NCBI GenBank assembly: GCA_030272155.1
Contig: CP126198.1
Coordinates: forward strand, 3,906,001-3,970,000
Origin: Tetradesmus obliquus
Taxonomy: Eukaryota; Chlorophyta; Chlorophyceae; Sphaeropleales; Scenedesmaceae
Direction of reading: 5' to 3'
DNA length: 64,000 nucleotides
Position numbers and translations under genes: made by a program. This document shows, in pieces, positions 20,511 through 31,717 of this stretch. Positions within the stretch are counted from its first letter, which is position 1; every line of letters starts with the position of its first letter. The notes beneath the pieces are model-generated. The model did not search any database, was not told the origin of the DNA, and saw only the letters and a program-made list of their open reading frames with translations.

Positions 20511-23353
20511 TACCACAGCAACACTTGGCAGCAGCGCAAGCTCCAGCAGCGTCCCCAGCAAGCTGCACTATATTGATACGCATGAACAATGACTGTCATG
20601 CTGTGCTGTGCAGGCAGCGTGCGCTCGTTCTTCCGCGGCAACGGCACCAACGTGCTCAAGATCGCCCCCGAGACGAGCATCAAGCTGGCGCTGAACGACC
20701 ACATGCGGCACAGCCTGCAGGGCGACGGGGCTGAGATAACGCCCTGGCAGCGCATGGTGTGCGGCGGCGTGTCCGGTGCAGTGGGGCAGGTGGGTGTGGC
20801 TGGCGAGGCTGCTGTTGTACAACAGTGCCGTGCGAAAGGAGATCATGCCCTGGCAGCGCATGGTGTGCGGCGGCGTGTCAGGCGCAGTGGGGCAGGTGCG
20901 GCGCGGGGCGGGTGTTACAGGCTCCAAGGGTGCTGCAGCGCAGCGGTGCAGTGCGGCAGGAGAAGCCTATTTCAAGTGTGCAATGCCTAGTATGTTGCTG
21001 GTGTCACTGTTGTGTTTGCAATTGCTGGTGTAGCTCCCTCCCCTCTGCTGCCACTTCATACGGCAGCGCATGCTGTGCGGCGGCGTGTCTGGCGCGGTGG
21101 GGCAGGTGCGGCGCGGGGCAGATGTTACACGCTCCAAGGGTGCTGCAGCGCAGCGGTGCAGTGCGGCAGGAGAAGCCTGTTAGCAGTGTAATGCTTAATA
21201 TGTAGCTGGTGTGTTTGCAATTGCTGGTGTAGCTCCCTCCTCTCTGCTGCCACTTTCATACGGCAGCGCATAGTGTGTGGCGGCGTGTCCGGCGCAGTGG
21301 GGCAGGTGGGTGTGGCTGGCGAGGCTGTTGTCGTACAGCAGTGCAGTGTGAAAGGACATCATGCCCTGGCAGCGCATGGTGTGCGGCGGCGTGTCAGGCG
21401 CAGTGGGGCAGGTGCGGCGCGGGGCAGGCGCTAAGGGTGTTGTCGTGCAGCAGTGCGATGTGGCTGCCTCTTAAGGAGCATTGCTGCTGGCGCTTCGCCT
21501 ATTGCTGCTGGCGTGCGTCCCTCTGCTGCTGCTGACGCTTTTGCTCATGCCGTTACTGCTGTGTGTATTGCTCTGCTGCAAGGCCTGGTGTACCCGCTGG
21601 ACACGGTGCATCAACTGCTTCATGTGTAACTGCTGACGTGCTCTTTCCTACCCTGTACTGCTGCATGTGTACTGCTCTGCGTCAGGGCCTGTTGTATCCG
21701 CTGGACGCGTTGGCCTTCGTGCTTTCAGAAACATAGCAGTGTTTCTGATGCTGTTGCACATGCCCTGCCACATGTGCTGCAGGGCCTGGTGTACCCACTG
21801 GACACGGTGCGCACGCGGCTGGCGGTGTGCCACAGCAACGAGTACGCGGGCATATGGGCCACTGCGGCGCGGCTGTGGCAGAAGGAGGGCCTGACTGCGT
21901 TCTACCGAGGCCTGGTGCCGTCGATGGTGCGCATGGTTTTGTACTGACGTCGAAGCCGCGCCCTTCTGTCGCAGCTAGATGCCAGGCTAGTGTCTGCTCA
22001 GGGATATGTTGCAGCAAAAGCACTGCTGTCGCTGGGCTCCAATTGCAATGTGGTACGTGCTACTCTGCTGATGCGTCTGTCCGGGGTTGTTGCAACAGGC
22101 AAGGCTGCTGCGCTGCTGCTGTCTTCACCAGCCATTGGCACAGCATTCACTCATTGGTACCCGTTCACTCATGGTCTCTTGCAGTGCGGCATCCTGCGCT
22201 ACGCAGGCGTGCACCTCTGCCTCTTCGAGCTGCTCAACCACTCAGTGACATAGCGCTTGTCGCTATCTTGTTTTGTATGCAGTGCGGCATCCTGCCGTAT
22301 GCCGGCGTGGACATCTGCCTCTTCGAGCTGCTCAATGACGGCCTGCTGCAGCGCTACGACGGCGAGCCACCTCACATTGCCATCTGTCACACTGCCTGCC
22401 TGCCTGCCTCTGCAGTGCGGCGTCTTGCTTGATGCTGGAGTCGACATCTGTCTCTTTGAGCTGCTGACGCACGCAGTGACATGTCACTGATCTAGTGTCT
22501 GCTGCTGCCCGGCCTTTTCCATGCTCTCATCATGCAGTGCGGCATCCTGCCCTACGCCGGCGTGGACATCTGTCTCTTTGAGCTGCTGAAGGACGGCCTG
22601 CTGCAGCGCTACGATGGCGAACCGCCACACATCGCCATTTGTCATACTAACTGCCTGCCTGCCTGCCTGCCTCTGCAGTGCGGCGTCTTGCCCAATGCTG
22701 GGGTCGATACCTGGTTCTTTGAGCTGCTGGCGCACACAATGACATGTCTTTGATTCGGTGTCTGCTGCCGCCCGGCGTTGTTTGTGCTCGACTCCTGCAG
22801 TGCGGCATCCTGCCCTATGCTGGCGTGGACATATGCCTCTTTGAGCTGCTCAAAGACGGCCTGCTGCAGCGCTACGATGGCGAGCCGCCACACATCGCCA
22901 TCGTTGGCACAGGCATGGCCAGCAGCAGCGTGGCGCAGCTGGTCAGTTATCCGCTGGCGCTGGTGCGCACGCGGCTGCAGGCGCAGGGCGTGGGCGGGCG
23001 GCCGATCAAATACAGCGGCATGGCGGACGTGCTCCGGCAGACGATGGCGAAAGAGGGGCCGCTTGGGTTCTACAAGGTGGGGGACAGTTGTGTTTGTGGC
23101 TTTGTCAGGTTTTGTTGTTGTGATCGGCAAAGGCAGTCATTGGCTGGGACATAATGGCAGTTAAAGAACTCCAGCATGGCAATTGTCTTCCGGCGGACAA
23201 TGCCAAAGGAGGGGCCTCTGTGAGACCTGGATGCATGCTCAAGCAAATGCATCCGGATGACTGTGAGGACTTCAGTGATGTCTTGTCCATGCAACTGTTC
23301 ACCCTTCGTGGTGGTGTGTTGGCGCGCTGACATGTGTCCCGCGTGTCGCCTGT

Positions 23354-23401
<48 letters not shown>

Positions 23402-23508
23402 GTCAGGGCCTGCTGCCCAACCTCATCAAGCTGGCGCCAGCCGCAGGCATCAGCTGGTACGTCTTCGAGGAGACAAAGATGCTCATGGGCGTGGACCCGC
23501 GCAGCTAA
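19459..23508 (+). CDS. Mitochondrial carrier, ATP-Mg/phosphate (SCaMC/APC) type without EF-hands
   Basis: SLC25 carrier of the inner mitochondrial membrane; relatives exchange ATP-Mg for phosphate. Exons 19459-19630, 19936-20058, 20614-20789, 21783-21926, 22801-23076, 23407-23508 join in phase to 330 aa. All three carrier repeats are present with signatures APVDRLK, YPLDTVRTR and YPLALVRTR; the last has Ala where Asp/Glu is usual, as in known SCaMCs. Other family blocks are FRGNGTNVLKIAPETSIK, GILPYAGVDICLFELL and LVSYPLALVRTRLQAQG. The N-terminus is only about 55 residues, Gln/His-rich, with no EF-hands, so calcium control of the SCaMC kind is not expected. An in-frame ATG at 19491 is an alternative start. 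Introns 3 to 5 hold large arrays of exon-edge copies. Confidence 0.93.
20790..21411 (+). repeat. Four copies of carrier exon 3 3' end (higher-order array)
   Basis: The exon end encoding QRMVCGGVSGAVGQ (true end 20789) recurs ending at 20894, 21105, 21305 and 21411, each followed by GTGCGG or GTGGGT. Two kinds of spacer alternate: one starting GTGGGTGTGGCTGGCGAGGC, the other GTGCGGCGCGGGGC. The array is thus built from larger blocks that were themselves duplicated. Changes in the 20894 copy are mostly synonymous. Confidence 0.88.
21578..21720 (+). repeat. Two copies of carrier exon 4 start
   Basis: About 21580-21612 and 21685-21715 repeat the start of exon 4 (GLVYPLD, true start 21783). The second follows CAG; the first follows CAAG. 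Both lose similarity after about ten codons. Confidence 0.8.
22185..22745 (+). repeat. Five copies of carrier exon 5 start with acceptor
   Basis: Copies begin at 22185, 22283, 22416, 22538 and 22679, each right after CAG, before the true start 22801. Long copies (22283, 22538; about 100 nt) alternate with short diverged ones (about 55-65 nt). By hand over about 34 codons, the 22538 copy shows eight synonymous and no replacement changes; the 22283 copy about eight synonymous and one replacement (K to N). The short copies carry several replacements. Confidence 0.9.
23177..23226 (+). repeat. Degenerate copy of carrier exon 5 3' end
   Basis: Resembles the end of exon 5 (LRQTMAKEGPLG, true end 23076) with a GTGAG-like donor after GGGCCTCT. 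It has diverged more than most copies and has lost the final codons. Confidence 0.6.
23357..23404 (+). repeat. (CTG)n tract at the 3' end of carrier intron 5
   Basis: About 15 CTG units directly precede CGTCAG and exon 6 (23407), occupying the place of a polypyrimidine tract. It is one of many such placements in the window. Confidence 0.85.
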
Positions 23509-23564
23509 CAGCAGCAGCAGCTGGCGCATCTGAAAGCAGCAGCAGCTGGCGCAGCTGACAGCAG

Positions 23565-23602
<38 letters not shown>

Positions 23603-25340
23603 CTGCCAGTTGATAGTGCTGGTGCTGGTGCTGGTGCTGGTGCTGGTGCAGTGTGGAGCTGCCCCCGCCTGGCGCTTTGGAGGTGGAGCCGCAGCTGCCA
23701 GCAGCAACAGCGCCAGCAGCAGCAGACTCGCAATTTGCGATGATCTGCAGCCGCAGTGTGCACCTTGTTGCACAGCGCAGCAGCTGCTCAGCCAGGCAGC
23801 AGCTGGTGATGCAGCTGGTGATGCAGCTGCTGTGCGAGCACGCGCGCGCGTTGCTGCAGCAGGCGTGCGGGGCTTTGCATTCGTGCAGTGTGTGTGTGCA
23901 GTAGCTGGAGCAGCACAGCGGCTCCAGCAGCCGACTGTGCCACTTGGGCAGCAAGCAGCACTGCCGCGGGGTTTGGATGTGAGTGTGTTATTTGATGCCA
24001 TCCAACAGCAGTTGAAGCGTCAGATGTGCAGCTCATGCCGCTCTGCATGGTGGCTTGCGGGGCTGCAACTTTGGTCCATGCTGTCACATGCATTCAGCTG
24101 CGAGGACCGCTTGAATGGCATGGCTGTCAGCATCGGCCGCGTCAAGCAGCAGCGTGTGTATTCACAATGTGGCAAGTTATGTGATGACGCACATGCGCAC
24201 ATGCAACTGGACACTGCCGTGTGCATTGAACGCAGCCGCTATATGTGTGTATGCGTCGTGGCCCTCTCTTGAGTGTGTGTTTGACATTCGCAGCAGAAGC
24301 TGATGGTTGATGCTGCTGTACAAGGTTCCAGGTGTCGGGTGCTTTGAGCAGCGGAGGCTTGCTGTTGGTTGGCAGCAGCACACAGCCATGCAGCTGCAGC
24401 TGCTTTCAGCTTCAGCAGGCAAGCAAGCAACCATGTTCAAGTTATTAGAACTCATGGTATCTTCAGCGCTAGCTGCCCAGCCCTGAGTTGCACTCAACCG
24501 CATGTGCTGACTCTACATGCAGGCGTGTTGTGCGCACAGCATGCTTCTGAGACAGGTGCTGCAGCGTGACAGCGATGGAGTGTCATGCATACCAGCCAGC
24601 CTGTACGTCTTTTTTCTCTGCCTTTATATGGTGAGGCTTATCGCAGTCGTAAGTCGCTTGTGCTGCAGTCATGCAGACTGTCCAGCTGCGGTGCTGGCGG
24701 TTTGTTGCTCAGCATACGGGGGGATGATGCATGGCTGCTGCCTGCAGCATCGCTTTCGTTAGATGGCTGTATGCTTGGCGATATGGCTGTTCACGTCCAG
24801 GCGTTGTCGAGTCTTGTAGTGGATCATCAATGTGCTCTGTACAACATCAGAATTGAGTGAACCCCTAGCCTGCAGGTGCTGTGCAGCATTGTTGGTGGTG
24901 TGTGCTGGTGCTGGGAGCACAACAGCACCCTAGCTTAGCTTGAGTAACATTGCTGAAAGCACGCTTGTATGCTTGTCAGGAGCGAGGGTATATAGCCCTC
25001 ATTAAACCGACGGACCTCCCATTCCCACCCTGTGCAGTGTACAGTGAACACCTGACCCAAACCCTTTCGCCACTGAAACATTGTACCTGTGTCCGAAGAC
25101 GCAACTCTTGCGGAAGAGTATTAGCTACAGGTTCCAGCGCAATCCGCCGATAAGTCACGACATCGTGATGAATGTCCTCACGCAGATTCTTTGCAGCAGG
25201 TCGAACCGTATCAACCTTGATCCACTTTGTACCAACAAGGGCGTAGCACCTATGCTCAGGAATAGTTGAACTGGCTACGAGATCGATGAAACAGCGGGCT
25301 GCCTCGTGACCGTGTGCAGCAGAACAACAACAGGAGCAGC
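23509..25340. other. Intergenic region between carrier and histidine-phosphatase gene
   Basis: Begins with the carrier 3' UTR, rich in CAG (about 23568-23602) and a GGTGCT hexamer repeat (about 23617-23650). A long plus-strand open frame from 23610 is compositionally repetitive with no recognisable domain and is not called. The rest shows no supported exon. Confidence 0.45.
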
Positions 25341-27126
25341 ATGACGTTCAACCCATTCGGATGGCTGTGGCGGTTGCTGAGTTGCTTATGTGGAGGATCT
25401 CGGCGTATAAAGCGCGACAAACCCAGGATTGTAGAAGAGGAACGGCTGCTGCGCCCTTCGGAAGTCGGCAGCAGCGCACCAACTGGAGTGCACACCACCA
25501 TAGCAGTAGCTCAGGTAGCAGCAGACCAAGGGCAAGCAGAGCAGCTAGCACAGGCAGCTGCTCTTCCTGACGAGTACACTTCAACCGTTATTGTTATGCG
25601 GCATGGGCATAGGTAAGGTGGCAGTGTTCAGCACACTGAGCGCAGTAGAAGGTACAGTTGCGGCTGATGGCTGTTGTCCTTAGGTATGCTTGGTTGTGGC
25701 ACACACTGTGTGAAATCAAGGCTACAGCATAGCCTGCAGGACCACGCAGATTGAAAGCCACACAGTGTGGCCACAAAGTGTGTCACCATACAGTACATGT
25801 TGCTTGCGCGTGGGCAGTTTGCACAGCAGGGAATCCAGTTGTAGTCCAAGTGGTTTGACAGCACACAATCACCTGGCAGTGCAGCGGCCACCAACGCAGT
25901 GTGAGGAGGTGATACTGGATGGTGCTTGTGCTGCTTGCTGTGCTTTATGCGCTATGCAGGCAAGATGAGGAGGACTCTTTCTGGCACCAGACAGCAGCAC
26001 GGCCCTGGGACCCGCCTCTCTCTGTCAAAGGCAGAGTGCAGGTGAGAGGGCCCTGCTGGACAGCCGCACATAACAGTCTTTGCGCTCTCAAGCTCTATCG
26101 AGCGAGAGCGCAACATCATAACAGCGGCAAGCAATGTTGCGCTGCAGACTGCTGCTGCTCATGCCTTGTCATCGCAGCAGCAACGGCAGCAGCAGTGGCT
26201 GCTGGTACATTCCACTCAACTGCTGGTACATACCACTTTGTTGCTACCAAGATGCCGTGTTGATCTACTGCTTACAAACCAAACCCTCTACTCTTCTCTC
26301 CTCTTTCTCAGCGCTCCTGCTGCTGCTTTGTCACTGTTCTGCTGCTGCATCCTGCACTACGCCAGGCCAACGATGTTGCATCAAAGCTGGGCGGCCACAC
26401 GATAGACGTTGTCATCACGAGCCCTTTCAGGCGCTGCCTGCAGACGAGTGCTGGCGTGGTGAAGCAGCTGGGGCTGCAGCAGGGCCAGTGGCTGGTGGAC
26501 TGGCAGCTGTCAGAGGTACGCTGCAGTTGTGAATGCTTCCATGCTGTCCTCGGATATATGTGATTGGTTGTTTGTTGCAAATAGTGTTGAACTGAAGCGT
26601 GTTGTGTGGTGTAGCACAGCTGTATTGCCTGTTGTGGCTTCTAGTGTCTGCTAGTTTCATGGGTGCTGCAGCGCTGCTGCTGGTGCTGCTGCTGGCTTGG
26701 TGAAGCAGCTGGGGCTGCAGCAGGGCCAGTGGCTGGTGGATCGGCAGCTGTCAGAGGTATGCTGTAGAGCATGTTTTGTGCGGCCACATGGCTGTACCTT
26801 CTGGTCTGCACTGTGCCATGATGGGGCGCGTGTGGAGATGTGTTTTGGTTCTGGTGTGGTTGTGTTGCGTGTCTGCCTGGGGCAGGGCCAGTGGCTGGTG
26901 GACTGGCAGCTGTCAGAGGAATGGGTTGTGGTGTAGCACATATTGTGGTTGCCTATGCGGGCACACGAATGACTGCGTGCGGATGTTCTCCTTGGGTATG
27001 CATGAGCTTGTTGTGACGTTACCAGCTGGATTTACAGGTGTTAAACAGTGGCACGGGTTGTGGTGTAGCACAGCTTGTGTTTGCCTGGTGTGCCGTAGTT
27101 CCTGCAAGCAGCACGTGTGTTGACGC

Positions 27127-27161
<35 letters not shown>

Positions 27162-28515
27162 AGGTGTGTGACCCGCGCGTGCTGTTCTCAGGGCGGCATG
27201 ACCTGCGAGAGAAGGCAGGCAAGCGGCCGCTGGACAGCTGGATGTGGGACGGCCTGGCTCTGCAGGCAGCGCTTGACAAGTTCTCAAACGAAGGTAGGGG
27301 CCCTTCTGCTGCAATAAGCAAGGATGTGCAACACACGCTGTTGCCGCACTCGCCTGAGCATGGATTCAAGCTGTGCATGCCTGCTGCACTGCGCTGCGTG
27401 CGCGCCTGGTATGGCTTGATGGGCTACCTGATGATGCTGTTAATGGTTCTTTGATTATGCTTTCATGATGATGATGCGCTGCTGGTGCACCGGCATGCGC
27501 ATGGATTCAAACTGAGCATGCCTGCTGTGCTGCACGATGTGTCGTATGTGGTGCTGCTGCAGACTGCAAGCTATCCAAGTTGCCGCTGCGGCCAGTGCCG
27601 CGGCCCGGAAGCCGGCTTCCACGCTACCCTGAGAACTTGGAGCAGGGGCTGGCGCGCTACAGCAGCGCGCTGCAGGTGCGCACAGTAGAAAATTGTTATG
27701 CCTTGTATGTCTCAGATGCTGCTGCAGACGTGCTGTCTGCAATGGAGAGCAGATGCGCGGCCAGCTGCACAACCACGCATCTTCGCTGTTTGCTGGGCCA
27801 CTTGAAGACACACAGCAGCCTGCGCTGCAACATTCTCTTTGCCATCTCACCCTGTTGTATTTGATGCGATTTGTGCTTGCAGGAGATTGGCAAGTCCTAT
27901 GCTGGCAAGACTGTGCTGGTGGTGACACATGGCGAGGTACGGCAGCGCTGTTTTAAGTGGTAGCAAGTGACACTGCTGATACAGGCACATAACGTTGCTT
28001 GCAAGCATTTTCAGCCCTTTGCTCAGAGCAACAACAGTCGCCGTGTAAGCTTGCCAGCACGGGAGCAGGCAGGGCCGAGCTGGACGGGCAGCAGTGCAGG
28101 GATGTCAGGAGTATTTCTCCAGGTGCTTGGCAGCTGGCACAGCTCTGGATGTAGTGTGTGCTCCAGCAAGCAGCATGCACTAGATCAGTGCAGCTGCAAA
28201 CATACCTCCTTGCACCTTCTGCGGCTGCTGGGCTGCTCCTTGAGTTGCGCTGCCGCTGCCCTGCGTTGTGTGCTGCAGTGTGTGCGCATGGCTGTGGTGC
28301 TGGGAGAGCCTCACAGCGAAGTGTTTGAGGTGAAGCATACTGGCTTTGTGGTGCTGCAGCAGCATGTGACAGCAGCAGACACAGCTGCAGCGGCTGTGCC
28401 AGCACCTGGTGCCAAAAGCAGCAGCGGCAGCAGGGCAAAGCATGTGCCTTGGAAGCTGGTGAGTGAGCCTGGGGAGAATGGGGTGTTCTGGCTGGACGAT
28501 GAGGAGGAAGACTAA
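25341..28515 (+). CDS. Histidine phosphatase superfamily protein (phosphoglycerate-mutase-like)
   Basis: Branch with a phospho-His catalytic cycle; substrate unknown. Exons 25341-25612, 25960-26041, 26366-26515, 27164-27293, 27563-27675, 27883-27936, 28279-28515 give 345 aa. Catalytic landmarks are in order: the RHGHR motif with nucleophilic His (split by intron 1), SPFRRCLQT with the conserved Arg, and VTHGE with the second His. The N-terminus (FGWLWRLLSCLCGG) is hydrophobic and Cys-rich, so lipid or membrane attachment is possible. The C-terminus is acidic (LDDEEED). An in-frame ATG at 25314 would add nine residues. Closest in layout to plant phosphoglycerate-mutase-like proteins rather than glycolytic PGM, by inference. 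Confidence 0.86.
26516..26925 (+). repeat. Two copies of histidine-phosphatase exon 3 3' end
   Basis: The exon end encoding KQLGLQQGQWLVDWQLSE (true end 26515) recurs at about 26699-26757 with donor GTATGC, and about 26882-26919 where the donor GT has become GA. The first copy has W to R; the second is shorter. They show progressive decay away from the true exon. Confidence 0.85.
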
Positions 28516-31500
28516 CAGGTGGCGCTCACCTGATGACAGCAGAACGTAACATGACATGACATGGCATGGCTTGACATGACATACTATAAGATGGGTTGTT
28601 GGGGTGTGTACTATGACACGGTTGGGCTATGAGGCTTGAACGGGGTTTGTGCGTAGGAGCTGCCAGAATGAGTGCGCTGGCTGCTGTGGCTGCAGTTTTG
28701 CGTTTGTTGTGTCAGGTGCATTGTACAACTAGTAGTGGTTTGTTTTGATGATGGCGGTGCTGGAGATTCGTGGAACAGTTGTATGAATGGGATAGATGTG
28801 AAGCTGGGTGCTAGGTGAATGCAATCTCGAACTTGCACAGAAACCAGCAAGTCCAGCATGCTATCTGAAGGTGACAGGCAGCGGATTCTGTGCTAGTGCG
28901 CTAGCGCTGCAAGCAGCTGCACAATGCCTGGCCATGCCCACCTCCTGCTGTTGGCTGGAGTGTGTTGCACATATGCGCTTGCTCAGTGCTGGCAGAGGTT
29001 CGTCTCTGTGACTGCTGCTAAGCGTGCCAGTGTGCACGGCGCGTTGCTGTGTGACGTCGAGGTCACGCGCCAGGGACCTTGACAGCCGCTCTAGTCAGTG
29101 CTCTTCCATGTATGGCGCAAACGTATGACCAGCTTTCTTAGATGCTGCTCGAGCGTATAGCTGAAGCAGCTGCTCTTACGGCTGCTGAGCTTCACGCAAC
29201 AGCGGTGCATGATGGTTAATTCTGTTTCAAAGCAGAGGGAGAGGGGCAAGGGGCAGATCGCTCCATGGGGACAGTGATTGAGACTGTGGAGGAGGCAAGA
29301 GCCTTCACGGGCACTGTAGATTGCTTTGGCGTGGACTGGGTGATGTCAAGCCCAATGCCTGCCATCGCATGCACTGTGATGCCTTGCTTGCGGTGACGAG
29401 CATGCTGCTTGCTGCAGCTTTCTGCATCGTCATCTGCAGGGCACTTTGGTTCTTGGCAGGGGCCAAACCGGCAACCGCCGCCCTGGCAGATAGCTGGTAT
29501 GTGTACATTTTGATTAGTGGCTCAGTAGCTGCCCTGCTTTGCCAGCAGGCGTTGATATCTTGGCTTGTTGCGGACATATGCAGTGGCCAGATGGTCCTGT
29601 GGCCAGATCTGGCTATGGCCTCATTGGTGCATGGTGTCTGCGGTCTACATCTGGAGGATGTCGTCCTAAGACAGTGTCGTGTAACACAACAAACGTACGG
29701 CTGTGTTTGCTGCCGCAGCAGTGCCGCAGGGTGAAGTTTATGATACATGCTGTGCCGGTTGGCGACGTAGCGCAGCGAACACATTGCTGTTGTGCCCCTG
29801 CTACTGCCTGTTGCTCGCAAGGTGGCAGCTGCCCTGCAGATGGACTTCATGTTCATTCGGTACTGTGCAGTACTGTGCTGATGTAACGATGCACGAAAGC
29901 TCCTGCAAGCACGTCACAGCTGTGCCGCGGCAGCAATGCTGCTTGTGTATGTGTTGAGCAACCTAGTGTCGCAGGATTATGCAAGCAACGGGCTGAAACG
30001 CGGCTAATAAAAACCCCTTCTTCGAAATGTGGCGCGTTTGCACACTGTGGGCTGCCTGTGTAAGGTGCGGAGCTGGAGCCCGAAACCACAACCCGCATGA
30101 CAACATTACCGCGAAATGTGGTCGCTCGCAGTGGCACGAAAGAGACACAGGATATAATAGTTTTCGTTTTTCGTGCCGCAATGCAGCTGTAGGCGCTGGG
30201 CCTGTATTGTGTAGGCGGGAAGTAAGCTGCTCCCGCCCAAATGCTGGGGGAGACGCAAGAACGTTGTATAGTGCCTGTGATACGCGAACAAGTGAATGGA
30301 GGTGATGTTGATTGGGGTAGTCGTTGTAGTAGCAGCATGTCAAAGCTTCATGAGCAGTAGTGTCAGCAGCAACTTGACGCATCAATTTCCAGTGCATATG
30401 GCCAGCTGGCAGCTGCATGCACAGCTGCAGTGTGCTTCCAGCACTCAAGTTTGCTTCTGTCAATTCAGCAGAGCTGCCTGTGCACGTCGGGACGTCTTAC
30501 ATCGCTGACGTGGCAGCTTTCACAACCGGTGACCAGGCTGCGCCTGCTGAGATTCCAGGCAAGCTCGAACATAAGTGCCCACCTTACTGTAGCTGTGTAT
30601 CAGTCAAGCATACAGTTCAATTTGGCAGCCAAAACGAAACACAAATCTGGGCATACCTGCTCACGCTGGGGTGTATTCCCGCAAGGACAACGCTGTTGAG
30701 CCTTGCACCCCAGCCACCGCCTGCTTGCTCTGTTGCCGGGCTTGCAGGTGGTGCCGGCAGCAGCTGCTGTCTCCTGGGGTGTGCCCCTCAGGCTGCAGTA
30801 GCTGCTGCTGGGTGAGCTTGCCACTTTCATCGTGACGTTTGTGCACGCAAGTGCAGCTGCATGGCTGTGGGTCCCAAGCTGGCCTGATGCTGTGCAGCCC
30901 TGTGTGGCAACATACAGGGCTGGCAGCACAGGCGTGCAAGCGTTATGGCGCCCCGCATGCAGTTCACAGTGATGAGAGGCTACACACAAACAGGCACAGC
31001 ACAGCAACAGCACTAGGTGGATTGGCGTCTAGCAGCGTTGTGGCAACCCAGCAAGAGGGACTTTAGCTGACGTGCTGCAACAGTAAAGGTGAGTGTTGCA
31101 TGCAAAGCAGCAAACAACAGAAGGTTATGCCGGCTGCCTACTGATATGTGCTGCCAGGCACACGAGCAGCCGCAAGATCTGTCACTGTGCAGGAAGTGCT
31201 GTGCCATAGGCAGTGACACTGTCACTGTTGGCAACAGGCAGCCTTGCAGTGCCCTGTCAGCCTGGGGCTAATGCCGCAAGCTCCTCGTGTATTTAGGTTC
31301 AGGCCTCAGAAACAAATGTTACAGGTGCAGTAGTCAAGCAGCATCAGCCAACTTGCTGATTCCGATTTGTGTCAGATTGGTGGCCCCTCCATATCCCCGC
31401 CACGACTGCACAAGCCGTCTGCCGGCCCACCACATGGCCACATCCTCGTTTTCTTCACCATGGACAAGCATGCATGCGTTTGCTTGGCATGCATATACAC

Positions 31501-31717
31501 AAGCCACGCATGCAGCAGTCCAATAAGCGCGTCGCTGGCTACTACTAAGGCATCACGCAGTCTCTTTGTGGTTATGTCTGCTGCCGCCAATGTGCTGCAC
31601 AGCACCTGTGCCTCACTGTGCTCCCTGCTTCTGCTGCAGCCACTCCGCACAGATTGCAACAGTCTCCAGGCTTTTTCTTCACTTCATGGTCTCGTGCAGG
31701 GTTTTGTTGTGCAGGGT
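28516..31717. other. Intergenic region between convergent histidine-phosphatase and P450 genes
   Basis: About 3.2 kb holding the 3' ends of two convergent genes. A short ACATG/TGACA repeat lies at about 28545-28580. TGTAA on the minus strand near 31320 could serve the P450. Open frames around 29321-29734 (plus) and 29305-29856 (minus) have no recognisable family and are not called. Confidence 0.45.

Noticed and set aside
23610-24272. 220-codon plus frame starting with a Leu-Val repeat
   Set aside because: The start is the GGTGCT hexamer repeat and the rest has no domain or conserved pattern; more likely 3' UTR and intergenic sequence.
29305-29856. Overlapping plus and minus open frames, one partly hydrophobic
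   Set aside because: No recognisable domain, no clear splice partners, and both strands open over the same bases; chance is likely.
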